A stretch of 49,735 nucleotides of DNA from Granulicoccus phenolivorans DSM 17626 = NBRC 107789 = JCM 15570 (GCF_000423085.1 NZ_AUHH01000031.1:1-49735); one strand, 5' to 3'; counted from the stretch's first letter, positions 8,510 to 16,916 are shown. The notes: generated from the letters alone by a model not told the origin. Numbers and translations are program-made.

Positions 8510-9259
8510 ATGCCCCTCACGAACAAGATCGCCCTCGTCACCGGTGCTGCGTCCGGAATCGGCCGCGCCATCGCCCGCAATCTCGCCGACGCCGGCGCCA
8601 CCGTTGCCGTGGTCGACCGCAACGCCGAGGGGGCCGCCGACGCCGTGCAGGCCATCGAGGCCGCCGGCGGCAAGGCCGTCGCCTTCGCCGCCGACCTCGG
8701 TGATGCCGCCGCGATCCTGCAGCTGCGCGATGACGTGGTCGAGCAGTTGGCGCTGCCCGATGTGATCGTCAACGCCGCCGGGTTCGACCGGGTCGAGCCC
8801 TTCCTGAACAACGACGACGCCCTGTGGACCGCCCTGGTCACGGTGAACTACCTCGGCCCGGTCCGGCTGTGCCACGCCTTCCTCACCCCGATCGTCGCGG
8901 CCGAGAAGACCGTCAAGATCATCAACATCGCCTCCGATGCCGGCCGCGTCGGCAGCATGGGCGAGACCGTGTACGCCGGCACCAAGGGCGCGCTGATCGC
9001 GTTCACCAAGTCGCTGGCCCGGGAGATGGCCCGCTACAAGATCAACGTCAACTGCGTGTGCCCCGGCCCGACCGACACCCCGCTGTTCGACACCCTGCCG
9101 GAGAAGATCCGCGCCGGCCTGGAGAAGGCGATCCCGTTCCGCCGGCTGGGTACCCCGGAGGAGGTTGCCTCCGGCGTGCGCTTCTTCGCCACCGCCGATT
9201 CCGACTTCGTCACCGGCCAGGTGCTCAGCGTCTCCGGCGGCCTCACGATGGCCGGCTGA
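8510..9259 (+). CDS. SDR-family dehydrogenase, BadH-like
   Basis: A 249-residue classical short-chain dehydrogenase. TGAASGIG (residues 11-18) binds NAD(P), and the active-site YAGTK block supplies Tyr and Lys. The stretch ASDAGRVGSMGETVYAGTKGALIAFTKSLAREMARYKINVNCVCPGPTDT and the ending GQVLSVSGGLTMAG strongly recall BadH, the 2-hydroxycyclohexanecarboxyl-CoA dehydrogenase of cyclohexanecarboxylate and benzoate breakdown. Start at ATG 8510 with AAGGA upstream; an in-frame ATG at 8450 lies inside the promoter. The neighbours (acyl-CoA dehydrogenase, ligase, TetR) support a beta-oxidation-like pathway for a ring acid. Confidence 0.9.
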   Translation: MPLTNKIALVTGAASGIGRAIARNLADAGATVAVVDRNAEGAADAVQAIEAAGGKAVAFAADLGDAAAILQLRDDVVEQLALPDVIVNAAGFDRVEPFLNNDDALWTALVTVNYLGPVRLCHAFLTPIVAAEKTVKIINIASDAGRVGSMGETVYAGTKGALIAFTKSLAREMARYKINVNCVCPGPTDTPLFDTLPEKIRAGLEKAIPFRRLGTPEEVASGVRFFATADSDFVTGQVLSVSGGLTMAG

Positions 9260-9306
9260 ACAAGCGGGGCCGGCTGATCGGCTGACCGCACGGCTGCACA
9301 CCCGGG

Positions 9307-9339
9307 TGCGCCTCCCTGTCGCCACGGACGGGAGGCGCA
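9307..9339. terminator. Bidirectional hairpin between convergent genes
   Basis: Arms TGCGCCTCCC and GGGAGGCGCA pair perfectly over 10 bases with a 13-base loop. The hairpin lies between the ends of the BadH-like gene and the TetR gene. There is no long T-run on either side, as is usual in high-GC actinobacteria. Confidence 0.75.
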
Positions 9340-9367
9340 TTCGCCATGTCCGGGGGCGGCCGGAGGG

Positions 9368-9988
9368 TCAGCCGAACATCCGCAGCGCGCTCTCCACGAT
9401 TCGCGCCCGGGCCTCGGCCTGGTCGCCGTGATAGGCGCCCGGGCGCAACCAGACCGAGGACTGGTTCAGAATCCCGTGCAGGCACTGCAGGGTCACATTG
9501 ATGTCGCTCAGGTGGAACTCGCCCTCGGCGACGCCGCGCTCGACCACGCGGCGGAAGACCGCGTCGTGGCGCCGGCGCATGTCCTTCATCGGTGCCTCGA
9601 AGCTTTCCGGCCAGGACCGGGGCCAGGAGAAGGCGGCCGCCACCTCCGGCGCGGTCTCGGTCAGGATCAGCACCTGCTCATCGATCAGTGCGGCCAGCAG
9701 GTCACGGGCCGAGCTCTGCCCGACCGCCTCCTCGCGCTCCTGCAGTCGACGCAGCACCTCCTGGGTGAGCGACTCCAGGGCAGCGGCCACCAGGTCGTCC
9801 TTGGAGGAGAAGTAGTGATACAGGGTGGCCTTGGCGATGTCGGTCTTCTCGGCGACGTCCTCCAGGCTCATGCCCAGGTAGCCGGCCTCGGCGAGCACCA
9901 GCGTCGCGGTGCGCACGATCTCCGCCTTGCGCCGGTCGCGGCGCCGGGACACCCGGGTCGAGCCCTGTTCCTTGGCTGTCGTGCTCAC
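9368..9988 (-). CDS. TetR/AcrR-family transcriptional regulator
   Basis: A 206-residue repressor-type protein. The N-terminal helix-turn-helix is read in AEAGYLGMSLEDVAEKTDIAKATLYHYFSSKDDLV (about residues 33-67), the hallmark of TetR DNA-binding domains. The C-terminal ligand domain is variable. The start is GTG at 9988 after GGAGGA. It sits between two catabolic transcription units that share a 17-bp operator, so it probably controls both, released by an acyl-CoA or free-acid ligand. This is inferred from position and operator; the binding site is not proven. Confidence 0.93.
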   Translation of the reverse strand: MSTTAKEQGSTRVSRRRDRRKAEIVRTATLVLAEAGYLGMSLEDVAEKTDIAKATLYHYFSSKDDLVAAALESLTQEVLRRLQEREEAVGQSSARDLLAALIDEQVLILTETAPEVAAAFSWPRSWPESFEAPMKDMRRRHDAVFRRVVERGVAEGEFHLSDINVTLQCLHGILNQSSVWLRPGAYHGDQAEARARIVESALRMFG

Positions 9989-10105
9989 GTCTCCTCCTGG
10001 CGCTACGGATCTCCCTCGAACCTTAATCAGCAGACCCTAAACCACGGCAACCCCGGGTCCCAGGGTCGTCCCATAGAGCAGAAAAGCAACTCTGTAGATC
10101 AATAT

Positions 10106-10146
10106 TCGACTCAACGGTTGAACTTTCGGCCGTTGCGTCATAGCGT
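10106..10146 (+). promoter_or_regulatory. Promoter with 17-bp operator, copy B
   Basis: TCGACTCAACGGTTGAA at 10106-10122 overlaps the -35 TTGAAC (10118-10123). A 17-base spacer leads to TAGCGT (10141-10146). The distance from operator start to -10 is 35 bases, exactly as in copy A at 8431. It drives the acyl-CoA ligase operon starting at 10198. The core TCAAC-G-GTTGA is itself a perfect palindrome. Confidence 0.7.
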
Positions 10147-10197
10147 ACTCGTAACACAACGAGGTGCCCCCGGGCCGAGTGTCTTCGAGGAGTCGAG

Positions 10198-11889
10198 ATG
10201 AGCCCCAACGAATACGAATCCACCAGCCGGACCGTCAGCGTCCAGGTCGATCCCGATCTGGTGCGCCGCAACGTGGAGCGCGGCTGGTGGCGCGACCGCA
10301 CGCTGATCGACGATCTGCTCGACCATGCCGCCACCCATCCCGACAAGCCCGCGGTCATCGCGCACCGCGCCGGGGTGGGCGTGGAGTCCCTCAGCTGGGC
10401 CGAGTTCCGCGCCAAGGTCGACCAGTACGCCGCGGCGCTGCTGGATCTCGGCGTCGGGCCGGGGGACGTGGTCTCCTTCCAGCTGCCCAACTGGTGGCAG
10501 ATCAACGCACTGCACCTGGCCGCCGGCCGGATCGGGGCGGTCACCAACGCGATCCTGCCGATCCTGCGGCGCCGCGAGGTGTCCTTCATCGTGGAGCGGC
10601 TGGCCTCGAAGGTCTTCATCACCGCGCAGAGCTACCGGGGCTTCGATCACGCCGAACTGGCCGCCCAGGTGGTCGCCGAGGTGGCCACCCTGGAGCGCGT
10701 CTTCGCCGTCAACGCCGATCCGGCCACCCTGCCGGCCGGGGTCGAGGACTTCGCGGCGTACTTCGACGACCCGGCCCATGCCGCGGCGCATCCGGCCGAG
10801 ACCCTGGACGCGCTGCGCCCGGACGCCAACCAGGTGGCGCAGATCCAGTTCACCTCCGGGACCACCGGGGAGCCCAAGGGCGTGGTGCACACCTGGAACA
10901 CCGTGTACGCCGGGTTCATGCCGTCGGTGGTCGCGCTCGGGCTGACCGGGGAGGATGTGCCGATCGGGTTCTCGCCGATGTCGCACACCACCGGCTTCTA
11001 CGGCGCGGTCTCGATGCCGGCCTGCCTGGGACAGACGGTGGTGATCCAGGACGTGTGGGACCCCAAGGTCGCCCTGGAGCTGTCCGACGAGTACGGCGCG
11101 ACCTGGACCATGGCCGCCGCCCCGTTCGTGTTCGACCTGTGCGCGACCGCGCAGCACAGCGGCCTGCGCCCGCGGACGCTGCGCCGAATCAGTTCGGCCG
11201 GGGCACCGATCCCGCCGTCGCTGATCGCCCGGTCCCGCGACGAACTCGGGGCCCAACTGTTCTCGGTGTGGGGGATGACCGAGGTGGGGGCGATCTCCTC
11301 GACCCTGGCCTCCGATCCGCCCGAGCGGGCCGCCGAGAGCGACGGCAAGGTGATGGAGTGGAACGAACTGCGGGTCTTCGACGAGTACGACAACGAGGCG
11401 CCGCGGGGGCAGGTGGGTCGCCTCGGCGTACGCGGGGCGTCGCTGCTGGTGACCTATTTCAAGCGGCCCGACCTGTTCGAGAACTCCTTCATCGTCGACG
11501 ACTGGTTCGACACCGGGGACCTGGCCCGGATGGACGACGAGGACTACATCCGGCTGGCCGGCCGCTCGAAGGATCTGGTGATCCGTGGTGGGGAGAACAT
11601 CCCGGTGGTCGAGGTCGAGGGCGTCCTGCTGGAGCACCCGAAGGTCGGCGAGATCGCGATCATCGGCATCCCGGACGAACGGCTCGGGGAACGGGCGGCC
11701 GCGTTCGTGGTCCCGGTCGACCCGGACAACCCGCCGACGCTGCCGGAGCTGACCGAGTTCCTCGCCGGCCGGGAGATGGCCAAACAGTTCTGGCCGGAAT
11801 TCCTTACCGTGGTCCCGCAACTGCCCCGGACCGCCACCGGCAAGATCCAGAAGTTCCGGGTCAAGGACCTCATCAAGGAGCAACAGTGA
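10198..11889 (+). CDS. Acyl-CoA ligase (AMP-forming), cyclohexanecarboxylate-CoA ligase-like
   Basis: A 563-residue adenylate-forming enzyme that activates a carboxylic acid to its CoA thioester with ATP. The P-loop-like FTSGTTGEPKGVVHT is the AMP-binding signature. VWGMTEVGAISST, WFDTGDLARMDDEDYIRLAGRSKDLVIRGGENI and the final TATGKIQKFR (with the catalytic Lys) complete the family set. The N-terminal GWWRDRTLIDDLLDHAATHPDKPAVIAHR resembles AliA-type cyclohexanecarboxylate-CoA ligases. GAGGAG precedes the ATG. It is the first gene of an operon with the FadH-like gene, overlapping it by GTGA. Exact substrate is unproven. Confidence 0.93.
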   Translation: MSPNEYESTSRTVSVQVDPDLVRRNVERGWWRDRTLIDDLLDHAATHPDKPAVIAHRAGVGVESLSWAEFRAKVDQYAAALLDLGVGPGDVVSFQLPNWWQINALHLAAGRIGAVTNAILPILRRREVSFIVERLASKVFITAQSYRGFDHAELAAQVVAEVATLERVFAVNADPATLPAGVEDFAAYFDDPAHAAAHPAETLDALRPDANQVAQIQFTSGTTGEPKGVVHTWNTVYAGFMPSVVALGLTGEDVPIGFSPMSHTTGFYGAVSMPACLGQTVVIQDVWDPKVALELSDEYGATWTMAAAPFVFDLCATAQHSGLRPRTLRRISSAGAPIPPSLIARSRDELGAQLFSVWGMTEVGAISSTLASDPPERAAESDGKVMEWNELRVFDEYDNEAPRGQVGRLGVRGASLLVTYFKRPDLFENSFIVDDWFDTGDLARMDDEDYIRLAGRSKDLVIRGGENIPVVEVEGVLLEHPKVGEIAIIGIPDERLGERAAAFVVPVDPDNPPTLPELTEFLAGREMAKQFWPEFLTVVPQLPRTATGKIQKFRVKDLIKEQQ

Positions 11890-13913
11890 CCTACGAGCAC
11901 CTGCGCGCCCCGCTGCAACTGGGCAGTCTGCGCCTGCGCAACCGGATGGTGATGGGCGCCATGCACACCCGGCTGGAGACCCTGGACCGGCCGATCGAGC
12001 GGCTGACCGCGTTCTACCGGGTCCGCGCCGCCGGTGGGGTCGGGCTGATTCTGACCGGTGGCATGGCCCCGCACCCGGACGGCCGGATGGACCCCGAAAG
12101 TGCCGTTCTGGACACCCCCGAGGCGATCGCCGAGCACGGTCACCGCGAGATCTGTGCGGCCGTGCACGAGGAGGGGGCGGCCATCGTGCTGCAGATCCTG
12201 CACGCCGGCCGGTACGCCGAGGTGCCCGAATGTGTCGGGCCGTCGGCGGCGAAGGCGCCGATCAAGCGGTACGCCCCGCGGGTGCTGGCGACCGCGGAGA
12301 TCTGGGAGATCATCGAGCAGTACGTCACCACCGCCCGGTTGGCCCAGCAGGCCGGCTACGACGGGGTGGAGATCATGGGCTCGGAGGGGTACCTGATCAA
12401 CGAGTTCCTCTCGGTGCGCACCAATGACCGCACCGACGAGTTCGGCGGCGACCTCGACGGGCGATTCCGGTTGCCGGTGGAGATCGTGCGCCGGGTCCGC
12501 GACGCGGTCGGCCCCGACTTCGCGATCATCTACCGGATCTCGGCGATCGAACTGGTCGAGGGCGGGCTGACCGGCGAGGAGACCCTCGAGCTGGCCCGCC
12601 GGGTCGAAGCCGCCGGTGCGGATGCGCTGAACACCGGCATCGGCTGGCACGAGTCCCGCGTCCCCACGATCGCGGCCAGTGTGCCCCGGGCGGCCTGGGC
12701 GTTCGCGGCGCGGCGGATCAAGCAGGCGGTCGGCGTCCCGGTGATCGCGTCCAACCGGATCAACACCCCGCAGACCGGCGAGGACCTGCTCGCCGCCGGG
12801 GACGCCGATCTGGTGTCGATGGCCCGGCCGCTGCTGGCCGACCCGAACTTCCCGGAGAAGGTGCTGCAGGACCGGACCCAGGACATCATCCCCTGCATCG
12901 GCTGCAACCAGGCCTGCCTGGACCGCATCTTCACCGAGCGGACCGCCAGCTGCCTGATGAACCCGACCGCCGGCCGCGAACTCGACTTCCTGCTGCCCGA
13001 GCCCCGGGTCCGCCGCCGGGTCGCGGTGGTCGGGGCCGGCCCGGCCGGGCTGGCGTACGCGATCACCGCCGCCGAACGGGGCCATGAGGTGACGCTGTAC
13101 GACGGCGCGGACCGGATCGGCGGACAGCTCAACCTGGCCCGGGTGGTCCCGGGCAAGTCGGAGTTCAATGAGGCGCTGCGCTACTTCGGCGTACGCCTGG
13201 GCGAACTCGGGGTGAAGACCGAACTCGGCCGGCCGGTGGATGCCGCCGAGCTGACCGACTTCGACCATGTGGTCGCGGCCACCGGGGTGCATGCCCGGAT
13301 CCCGGCGATCGAGGGGATCGATCATCCGAGCGTGGCCAGCTACCTCGAGGTCCTCACCGGCCGGGTCACCCCGGGGCACCGGGTCGCGATCATCGGGGCC
13401 GGCGGAATCGGCTTCGATGTCGCGGAGTACCTGCTCGGGGATCCGAGCGAGACCACCGATCCGCAGGTCTTCCTGGCCGAGTGGAGCGTGGATCCCGCGA
13501 TCGCCGAGCCCGGCGGGCTGCTCAGCCCCAAGCGGCGGCCCCGGACGCAGCCCCCGGCCCATGAGGTGACCATCCTGCAGCGCACCCCGGGCCGGTTCGG
13601 CCGCAGCCTGGGCAAGTCGACCGGCTGGACGCTGCGGGCGCGGCTGGCCCATGCCGGGCTGCAGGAGATCGCCGGAGTCAGCTACGACCGGATCGACGAT
13701 CGGGGGCTGCACTACACCCTGGACGGGGCCCAGCACCTGCTCGAGGTCGACACCGTCATCGTGTGCGCCGGCCAGGAGAGCGACCGGACCCTGTACGACG
13801 AGTTGGTCGCCGCCGGGGGCGAAACCGAGCTGATCGGGGGCGCGCACACCGCTGCCGAACTGGATGCGGTGGCCGCCATCGACATGGCCACCCGGGCGGC
13901 GTACGCCCTGTAG
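11886..13913 (+). CDS. 2,4-dienoyl-CoA reductase-type flavoenzyme (FadH-like)
   Basis: A 675-residue protein, near the 672 of E. coli FadH. An N-terminal old-yellow-enzyme barrel (about 1-330) binds FMN, with GSEGYLINEF and IGWHESRVP supplying the expected Tyr and His. A 4Fe-4S site follows as CIGCNQACLDRIF...C (spacing 2, 3 and 11). FAD- and NADPH-binding domains come last (VVGAGPAGLAYAITAAERG, and later IIGAGGIGFDVAEYL). It reduces a conjugated dienoyl-CoA or a related enone. The GTG start overlaps the ligase stop by 4 bases, so the two are translationally coupled. Related demethylases share this layout, so dienoyl-CoA as substrate is probable rather than certain. Confidence 0.92.
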   Translation: MTYEHLRAPLQLGSLRLRNRMVMGAMHTRLETLDRPIERLTAFYRVRAAGGVGLILTGGMAPHPDGRMDPESAVLDTPEAIAEHGHREICAAVHEEGAAIVLQILHAGRYAEVPECVGPSAAKAPIKRYAPRVLATAEIWEIIEQYVTTARLAQQAGYDGVEIMGSEGYLINEFLSVRTNDRTDEFGGDLDGRFRLPVEIVRRVRDAVGPDFAIIYRISAIELVEGGLTGEETLELARRVEAAGADALNTGIGWHESRVPTIAASVPRAAWAFAARRIKQAVGVPVIASNRINTPQTGEDLLAAGDADLVSMARPLLADPNFPEKVLQDRTQDIIPCIGCNQACLDRIFTERTASCLMNPTAGRELDFLLPEPRVRRRVAVVGAGPAGLAYAITAAERGHEVTLYDGADRIGGQLNLARVVPGKSEFNEALRYFGVRLGELGVKTELGRPVDAAELTDFDHVVAATGVHARIPAIEGIDHPSVASYLEVLTGRVTPGHRVAIIGAGGIGFDVAEYLLGDPSETTDPQVFLAEWSVDPAIAEPGGLLSPKRRPRTQPPAHEVTILQRTPGRFGRSLGKSTGWTLRARLAHAGLQEIAGVSYDRIDDRGLHYTLDGAQHLLEVDTVIVCAGQESDRTLYDELVAAGGETELIGGAHTAAELDAVAAIDMATRAAYAL

Positions 13914-13920
13914 CCACGCC

Positions 13921-13952
13921 TAGACTTGGTACTCACCCAGGTGGGTACCAAG
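13921..13952 (+). promoter_or_regulatory. -10 box and 28-bp near-perfect palindromic operator
   Basis: A TAGACT -10-like box at 13921-13926 runs into a dyad at 13925-13952: left arm CTTGGTACTCACC, two-base centre, right arm GGTGGGTACCAAG, with 12 of 13 positions pairing. The dyad covers the expected transcript start before the SDR gene at 13966, an ideal place for repression. It differs from the operator of the adjacent TetR regulon, so a different regulator from elsewhere in the genome is likely. Confidence 0.7.
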
Positions 13953-13965
13953 TCGAGGGGGACTC

Positions 13966-14718
13966 ATGTTCGATTTCAGCGGCCGGGTGGCTCTAGTGAC
14001 CGGGGCGGCGTCGGGGATCGGGCGTGCGATCGCCCTGAACCTCGCCCGCCAGGGCGCGCAGGTGCTGGTGACCGACATTCATTCCGACGCGATCGATGTG
14101 GTCGTCAAGGAGATCACCGACGCCGGCGGCGCGGCGGCCGGGTTCGTCCAGGACACCTCGGTACGCGAGGACAACGAGCGGGCCGTGGCGTACGCGCTGG
14201 AGAAGTTCGGGGCCCTGCACCACGCGGTGAACAATGCCGGGATCGGGGGCCAGCCCACCCCCACCGGGGAGACCGATCTGGACGGCTGGGACCGCACGGT
14301 CAGCATCAACCTGGCCGGGGTGATGTACGGGATGCGCTATGAGATTCCGGCGATCGAGCAGTCCGGGGGCGGGTCGATCGTGAACATGGCCTCGATCCAC
14401 GGGCTGGTGGCCACCGGGATCGGGAACAGTGCGTACACCACGGCCAAGCACGGCGTGATCGGGATGACCAAACAGGCCGGGGTCGATTACGGCCCGCGCG
14501 GGGTCCGGGTGAATGCGGTCATGCCGGGCTACATCAACACGCCGCTGCTGGCCCAGGTCGACAAGACCTTCTACGACTCGCTGGTGTCCAAACACCCGGC
14601 CGGGCGGCTCGGTGAGCCCGAGGAGGTCGCGACGCTGACCGCGTTTCTGCTCTCCGACGAGGCGTCTTTCATCACCGCCTCCGCGCACTTGGTCGACGGT
14701 GGGTACTGTGCCCTCTGA
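13966..14718 (+). CDS. SDR-family NAD(P)-dependent oxidoreductase
   Basis: A 250-residue classical short-chain dehydrogenase with TGAASGIG at 12-19, NNAGIGG, the catalytic Ser in VNMASIHG and YTTAKHG. Substrate is unknown; the close relatives are generic 3-oxoacyl or hydroxy-compound dehydrogenases. GAGGGGG precedes the ATG. It lies 52 bases after the FadH-like gene but has its own promoter and palindromic operator, so it may be induced separately from the ligase operon. Confidence 0.9.
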   Translation: MFDFSGRVALVTGAASGIGRAIALNLARQGAQVLVTDIHSDAIDVVVKEITDAGGAAAGFVQDTSVREDNERAVAYALEKFGALHHAVNNAGIGGQPTPTGETDLDGWDRTVSINLAGVMYGMRYEIPAIEQSGGGSIVNMASIHGLVATGIGNSAYTTAKHGVIGMTKQAGVDYGPRGVRVNAVMPGYINTPLLAQVDKTFYDSLVSKHPAGRLGEPEEVATLTAFLLSDEASFITASAHLVDGGYCAL

Positions 14719-14739
14719 CCCCTACCCCCAGGAGCACTC

Positions 14740-14982
14740 ATGGCCGAGCAACTTGATTTCCTCAATGGCGTACGCAAACTGCACGCGATGTACACCGAGC
14801 AGGTCCGGATGCTCGCCCATGCGTACGGGATGACCAATGAGCAGGCGGCGATGATGCTGGATCAGTTCGGCTACTACAACGTGGCGCGACAGATCCTGGT
14901 GGAGCCGCAGCATGATGTGACCAAGGACGGGTTGGCCGAGATCGTTCGCGAGGACGTCGACCCGGATGAGGACGAACAGTAG
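14740..14982 (+). CDS. Small acidic hypothetical protein
   Basis: An 80-residue, mostly helical protein with an acidic tail (DPDEDEQ). I do not recognise it. It has a clear AGGAG site 5 bases before the ATG, follows the SDR gene by 21 bases, and is closed by a strong hairpin at 14998, so it is a genuine last gene of the unit. Met- and Tyr-rich helices (RMLAHAYGMTNEQAAMMLDQFGYY) suggest a protein-protein contact role. Confidence 0.75.
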   Translation: MAEQLDFLNGVRKLHAMYTEQVRMLAHAYGMTNEQAAMMLDQFGYYNVARQILVEPQHDVTKDGLAEIVREDVDPDEDEQ

Positions 14983-14997
14983 GTCCAATGACGCACT

Positions 14998-15025
14998 TCG
15001 GCCCGGGCCTGAGGGCCCGGGCCGA
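14998..15025. terminator. Strong bidirectional terminator hairpin
   Basis: TCGGCCCGGGCC and GGCCCGGGCCGA pair perfectly over 12 bases around a TGAG loop, between the convergent genes at 14740 and 15050. Confidence 0.85.
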
Positions 15026-15049
15026 CGCATGTCCGTCCGGACGCGAGCG

Positions 15050-16240
15050 TCAGTTGGCGGGGGGAGCTTGCGTGCTCGTCGAAGCTGAACCCGAACTGCT
15101 TCCGGTCCAATTGGAGCCGGTGCCGGTGCCGGTGTTCGACCCGGTCCCGGTGTTCGAGCCGGTCCCGGTGTTCGAGCCGGTGCCGGAGTTCGAGCCGGTG
15201 CCGGAGTTGGTACCGGTCCCGGAGGTCGATCCACTGCTGTAGTTCGACCCCGAACCGGTGCCGGTCCCGGAGTTCGACCCGGTCCCGGAGTTGGTCCCCG
15301 AGCCAGTGGTGCTGCCCGTGGTGGCCTTGCTCCCGGTACCCGTACCGGTGGTCGAACTCTGGGTCGGGTTCGCACCGGTCGCGCCGGTGGTGGGCCGGCT
15401 CTGCGTGGTGGCCGCGCCGGTGGGCTGCGCGGTCGGGTTGTTGGTCGCCTGGCCCTGGGTCGGGCGAGCGGTCGGGTCGGTCGCCGGCTGCTGGTTCTGG
15501 GAGTCGGTACCGGTGGTGCCGGCCTGCTTCTCGGCCTGCTTCTGCTGGGAGTACGCGCTGTTCGGGTTCAGCGCGGCTCCGTTGCTGGACACGATCTGAC
15601 TGACCGTGCTGCCCGATCCGCCGGACAGGGCATGGCCGGTGACCAGCTCGTAACCGGTCACCCCGGCGATGGCAATCACGAAGGTGGCCGCCGCGCCGAC
15701 GAGCACCGTCTTCAGCCGGGGGCGACGCTTGGTCGCAGGCTGCGTCGTGTCCGGGACATCCTCGGCGATCGGCAGGACATGGGTCTCATCGGTCGAATCG
15801 GCGGTCCCGGTGGCCGGAGCCACGTTGGTCACCGTGTCGGCCGGCGCCGAGTCGACCTGCACCGTGGGCAGCGACTTGGTCTCCGCGGCTGCGTCGTGGT
15901 GCTCACGATGCGCCTGTACATTCCGCTTGAACGCCTTGGACATCTTCTGGTGCCCCTGATTCAGCGTCTTGGTGTAGACCGCGCTCGCCACGGCAAGCAC
16001 AGCGCTGGACAGCGCAGCACCACCGATCGTGCCGGCGACACCCAACTGGGAGCCGATCGCGGCCGAGGTCATCGAGGCGAGGGCACCCCCCACGACCGCA
16101 GGCCCCGACAGGCCAAGGCCCTTCTTTTCTTCAGGTTCCTTGTCCTCGCGCTCTTCTTCGGTGTGATCGACCCAGGTCAGTTCGGCCTGGTCGACGGTCG
16201 GTTCGGCTGTGTGCTCGGCAGTGGTGGTTGCCTTGCGCAT
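15050..16240 (-). CDS. Membrane protein with long Gly/Thr/Ser-Asn repeat tail
   Basis: A 396-residue protein. The acidic N-terminus (residues 1-45) precedes a Gly/Ala-rich hydrophobic region (about 45-90) that could form one or two helices. A cationic linker ends in KRRPRLK, followed by a single transmembrane helix (about 178-198, VLVGAAATFVIAIAGVTGYELV). The remaining ~190 residues are outside and of low complexity, built of T/Q/P and then GTGSNTGTGSNSGTG units from 18- and 30-base DNA repeats. This looks like a cell-wall-spanning or surface stalk protein; function unknown. GGAGGAGG sits upstream of the ATG. The repeat tail will vary in length between strains. Confidence 0.8.
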   Translation of the reverse strand: MRKATTTAEHTAEPTVDQAELTWVDHTEEEREDKEPEEKKGLGLSGPAVVGGALASMTSAAIGSQLGVAGTIGGAALSSAVLAVASAVYTKTLNQGHQKMSKAFKRNVQAHREHHDAAAETKSLPTVQVDSAPADTVTNVAPATGTADSTDETHVLPIAEDVPDTTQPATKRRPRLKTVLVGAAATFVIAIAGVTGYELVTGHALSGGSGSTVSQIVSSNGAALNPNSAYSQQKQAEKQAGTTGTDSQNQQPATDPTARPTQGQATNNPTAQPTGAATTQSRPTTGATGANPTQSSTTGTGTGSKATTGSTTGSGTNSGTGSNSGTGTGSGSNYSSGSTSGTGTNSGTGSNSGTGSNTGTGSNTGTGSNTGTGTGSNWTGSSSGSASTSTQAPPAN

Positions 16241-16311
16241 GGTCCTCCTCCGGCTGGTTGTCGCCTACACCTCAATGAACGAGATGTGCCCTAAAAACAA
16301 TCCCATAGAAC

Positions 16312-16326
16312 CTGTGAAGTTCACAG
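16312..16326. promoter_or_regulatory. Perfect palindrome CTGTGAAGTTCACAG
   Basis: Seven-base arms around a single G, about 70 bases upstream of the repeat-tail membrane protein. A TTGCC at 16328-16332 and a TATGGG at 16301-16306 (minus strand) flank it, so it may be an operator between promoter elements. No regulator is nearby. Confidence 0.4.
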
Positions 16327-16338
16327 TTTGGCAACGAT

Positions 16339-16354
16339 TCAGACCAGGGTCTGA
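16339..16354 (-). terminator. Short hairpin after the DUF2231 gene
   Basis: TCAGACC and GGTCTGA pair over 7 bases with a 2-base centre, 8 bases beyond the stop at 16362. The tight centre and the lack of a T-run make it a weak terminator; it could instead be an operator for the next gene. Confidence 0.4.
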
Positions 16355-16361
16355 CAAACCG

Positions 16362-16814
16362 TCATTGGCCCCAGACTGAGGCGGCACCGGTGTCCCCGGT
16401 CATGAAGACCAGGAACAGCAGGACCGCGCTGACGGCCACGCTGAGCCCGCCGATCACCCATTTCACCACCGGGTGGCGCAGCCGCTCCGGTCCGATCTTT
16501 GTCGAGGCGACAAGCCAGAATGCCACCACCAGGACCAGGAACACCAGGACCCAGGCGGTCAGGGTCTCACCCCAGCCGGCATGCGTGAGGGCCGCCTGGT
16601 GATCCTGGTCGGCGTGGCCGAGGTGGGTGCTCAGGAGTTCATCTCCGGCGCGGGCGGTCAGCAGCACCGTGAGCGATGTCACGGCTGAGAATGCGGGTTG
16701 CACCCAGCCGAGCCAGTGGCGTACGCGGGGGACCAGGACGGCGCCGATCTGGCCGAGGGCCGCCAGGATCACGAAGACGACGGCGAAGTGAACGAGCAGC
16801 GGGTGCAGGGGCAT
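16362..16814 (-). CDS. DUF2231 membrane protein
   Basis: A 150-residue protein with four hydrophobic helices. It starts MPLHPLLVHFAVVFVILAALG, the usual opening of DUF2231 proteins, where the HPLLVHF histidines recur. Function is not established; family members are often near redox or metal genes. The start at 16814 is supported by CGGAG 5 bases upstream; the frame stays open for 27 more codons upstream, but that part lacks the family pattern. Confidence 0.85.
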   Translation of the reverse strand: MPLHPLLVHFAVVFVILAALGQIGAVLVPRVRHWLGWVQPAFSAVTSLTVLLTARAGDELLSTHLGHADQDHQAALTHAGWGETLTAWVLVFLVLVVAFWLVASTKIGPERLRHPVVKWVIGGLSVAVSAVLLFLVFMTGDTGAASVWGQ

Positions 16815-16916
16815 GGGCGCTCCGGGAAGGTCGGGAACAGAACGAGTTGAACCGTCAACATGAATGAGTGTGACAGGAGGTCCGCTCCCGAGCAACTGAT
16901 CCGGTCACCCCGGCGC

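Noticed and set aside
10164-11885. A 1249-residue fusion upstream of the FadH-like protein
   Set aside because: The upstream part is the shadow of the acyl-CoA ligase in another frame; the real start is the overlapping GTG at 11886.
16847-16860. GTTGAACCGTCAAC as a further TetR operator
   Set aside because: It resembles the 10106 palindrome only in short arms, lies by an unrelated gene and lacks the -35/-10 geometry.
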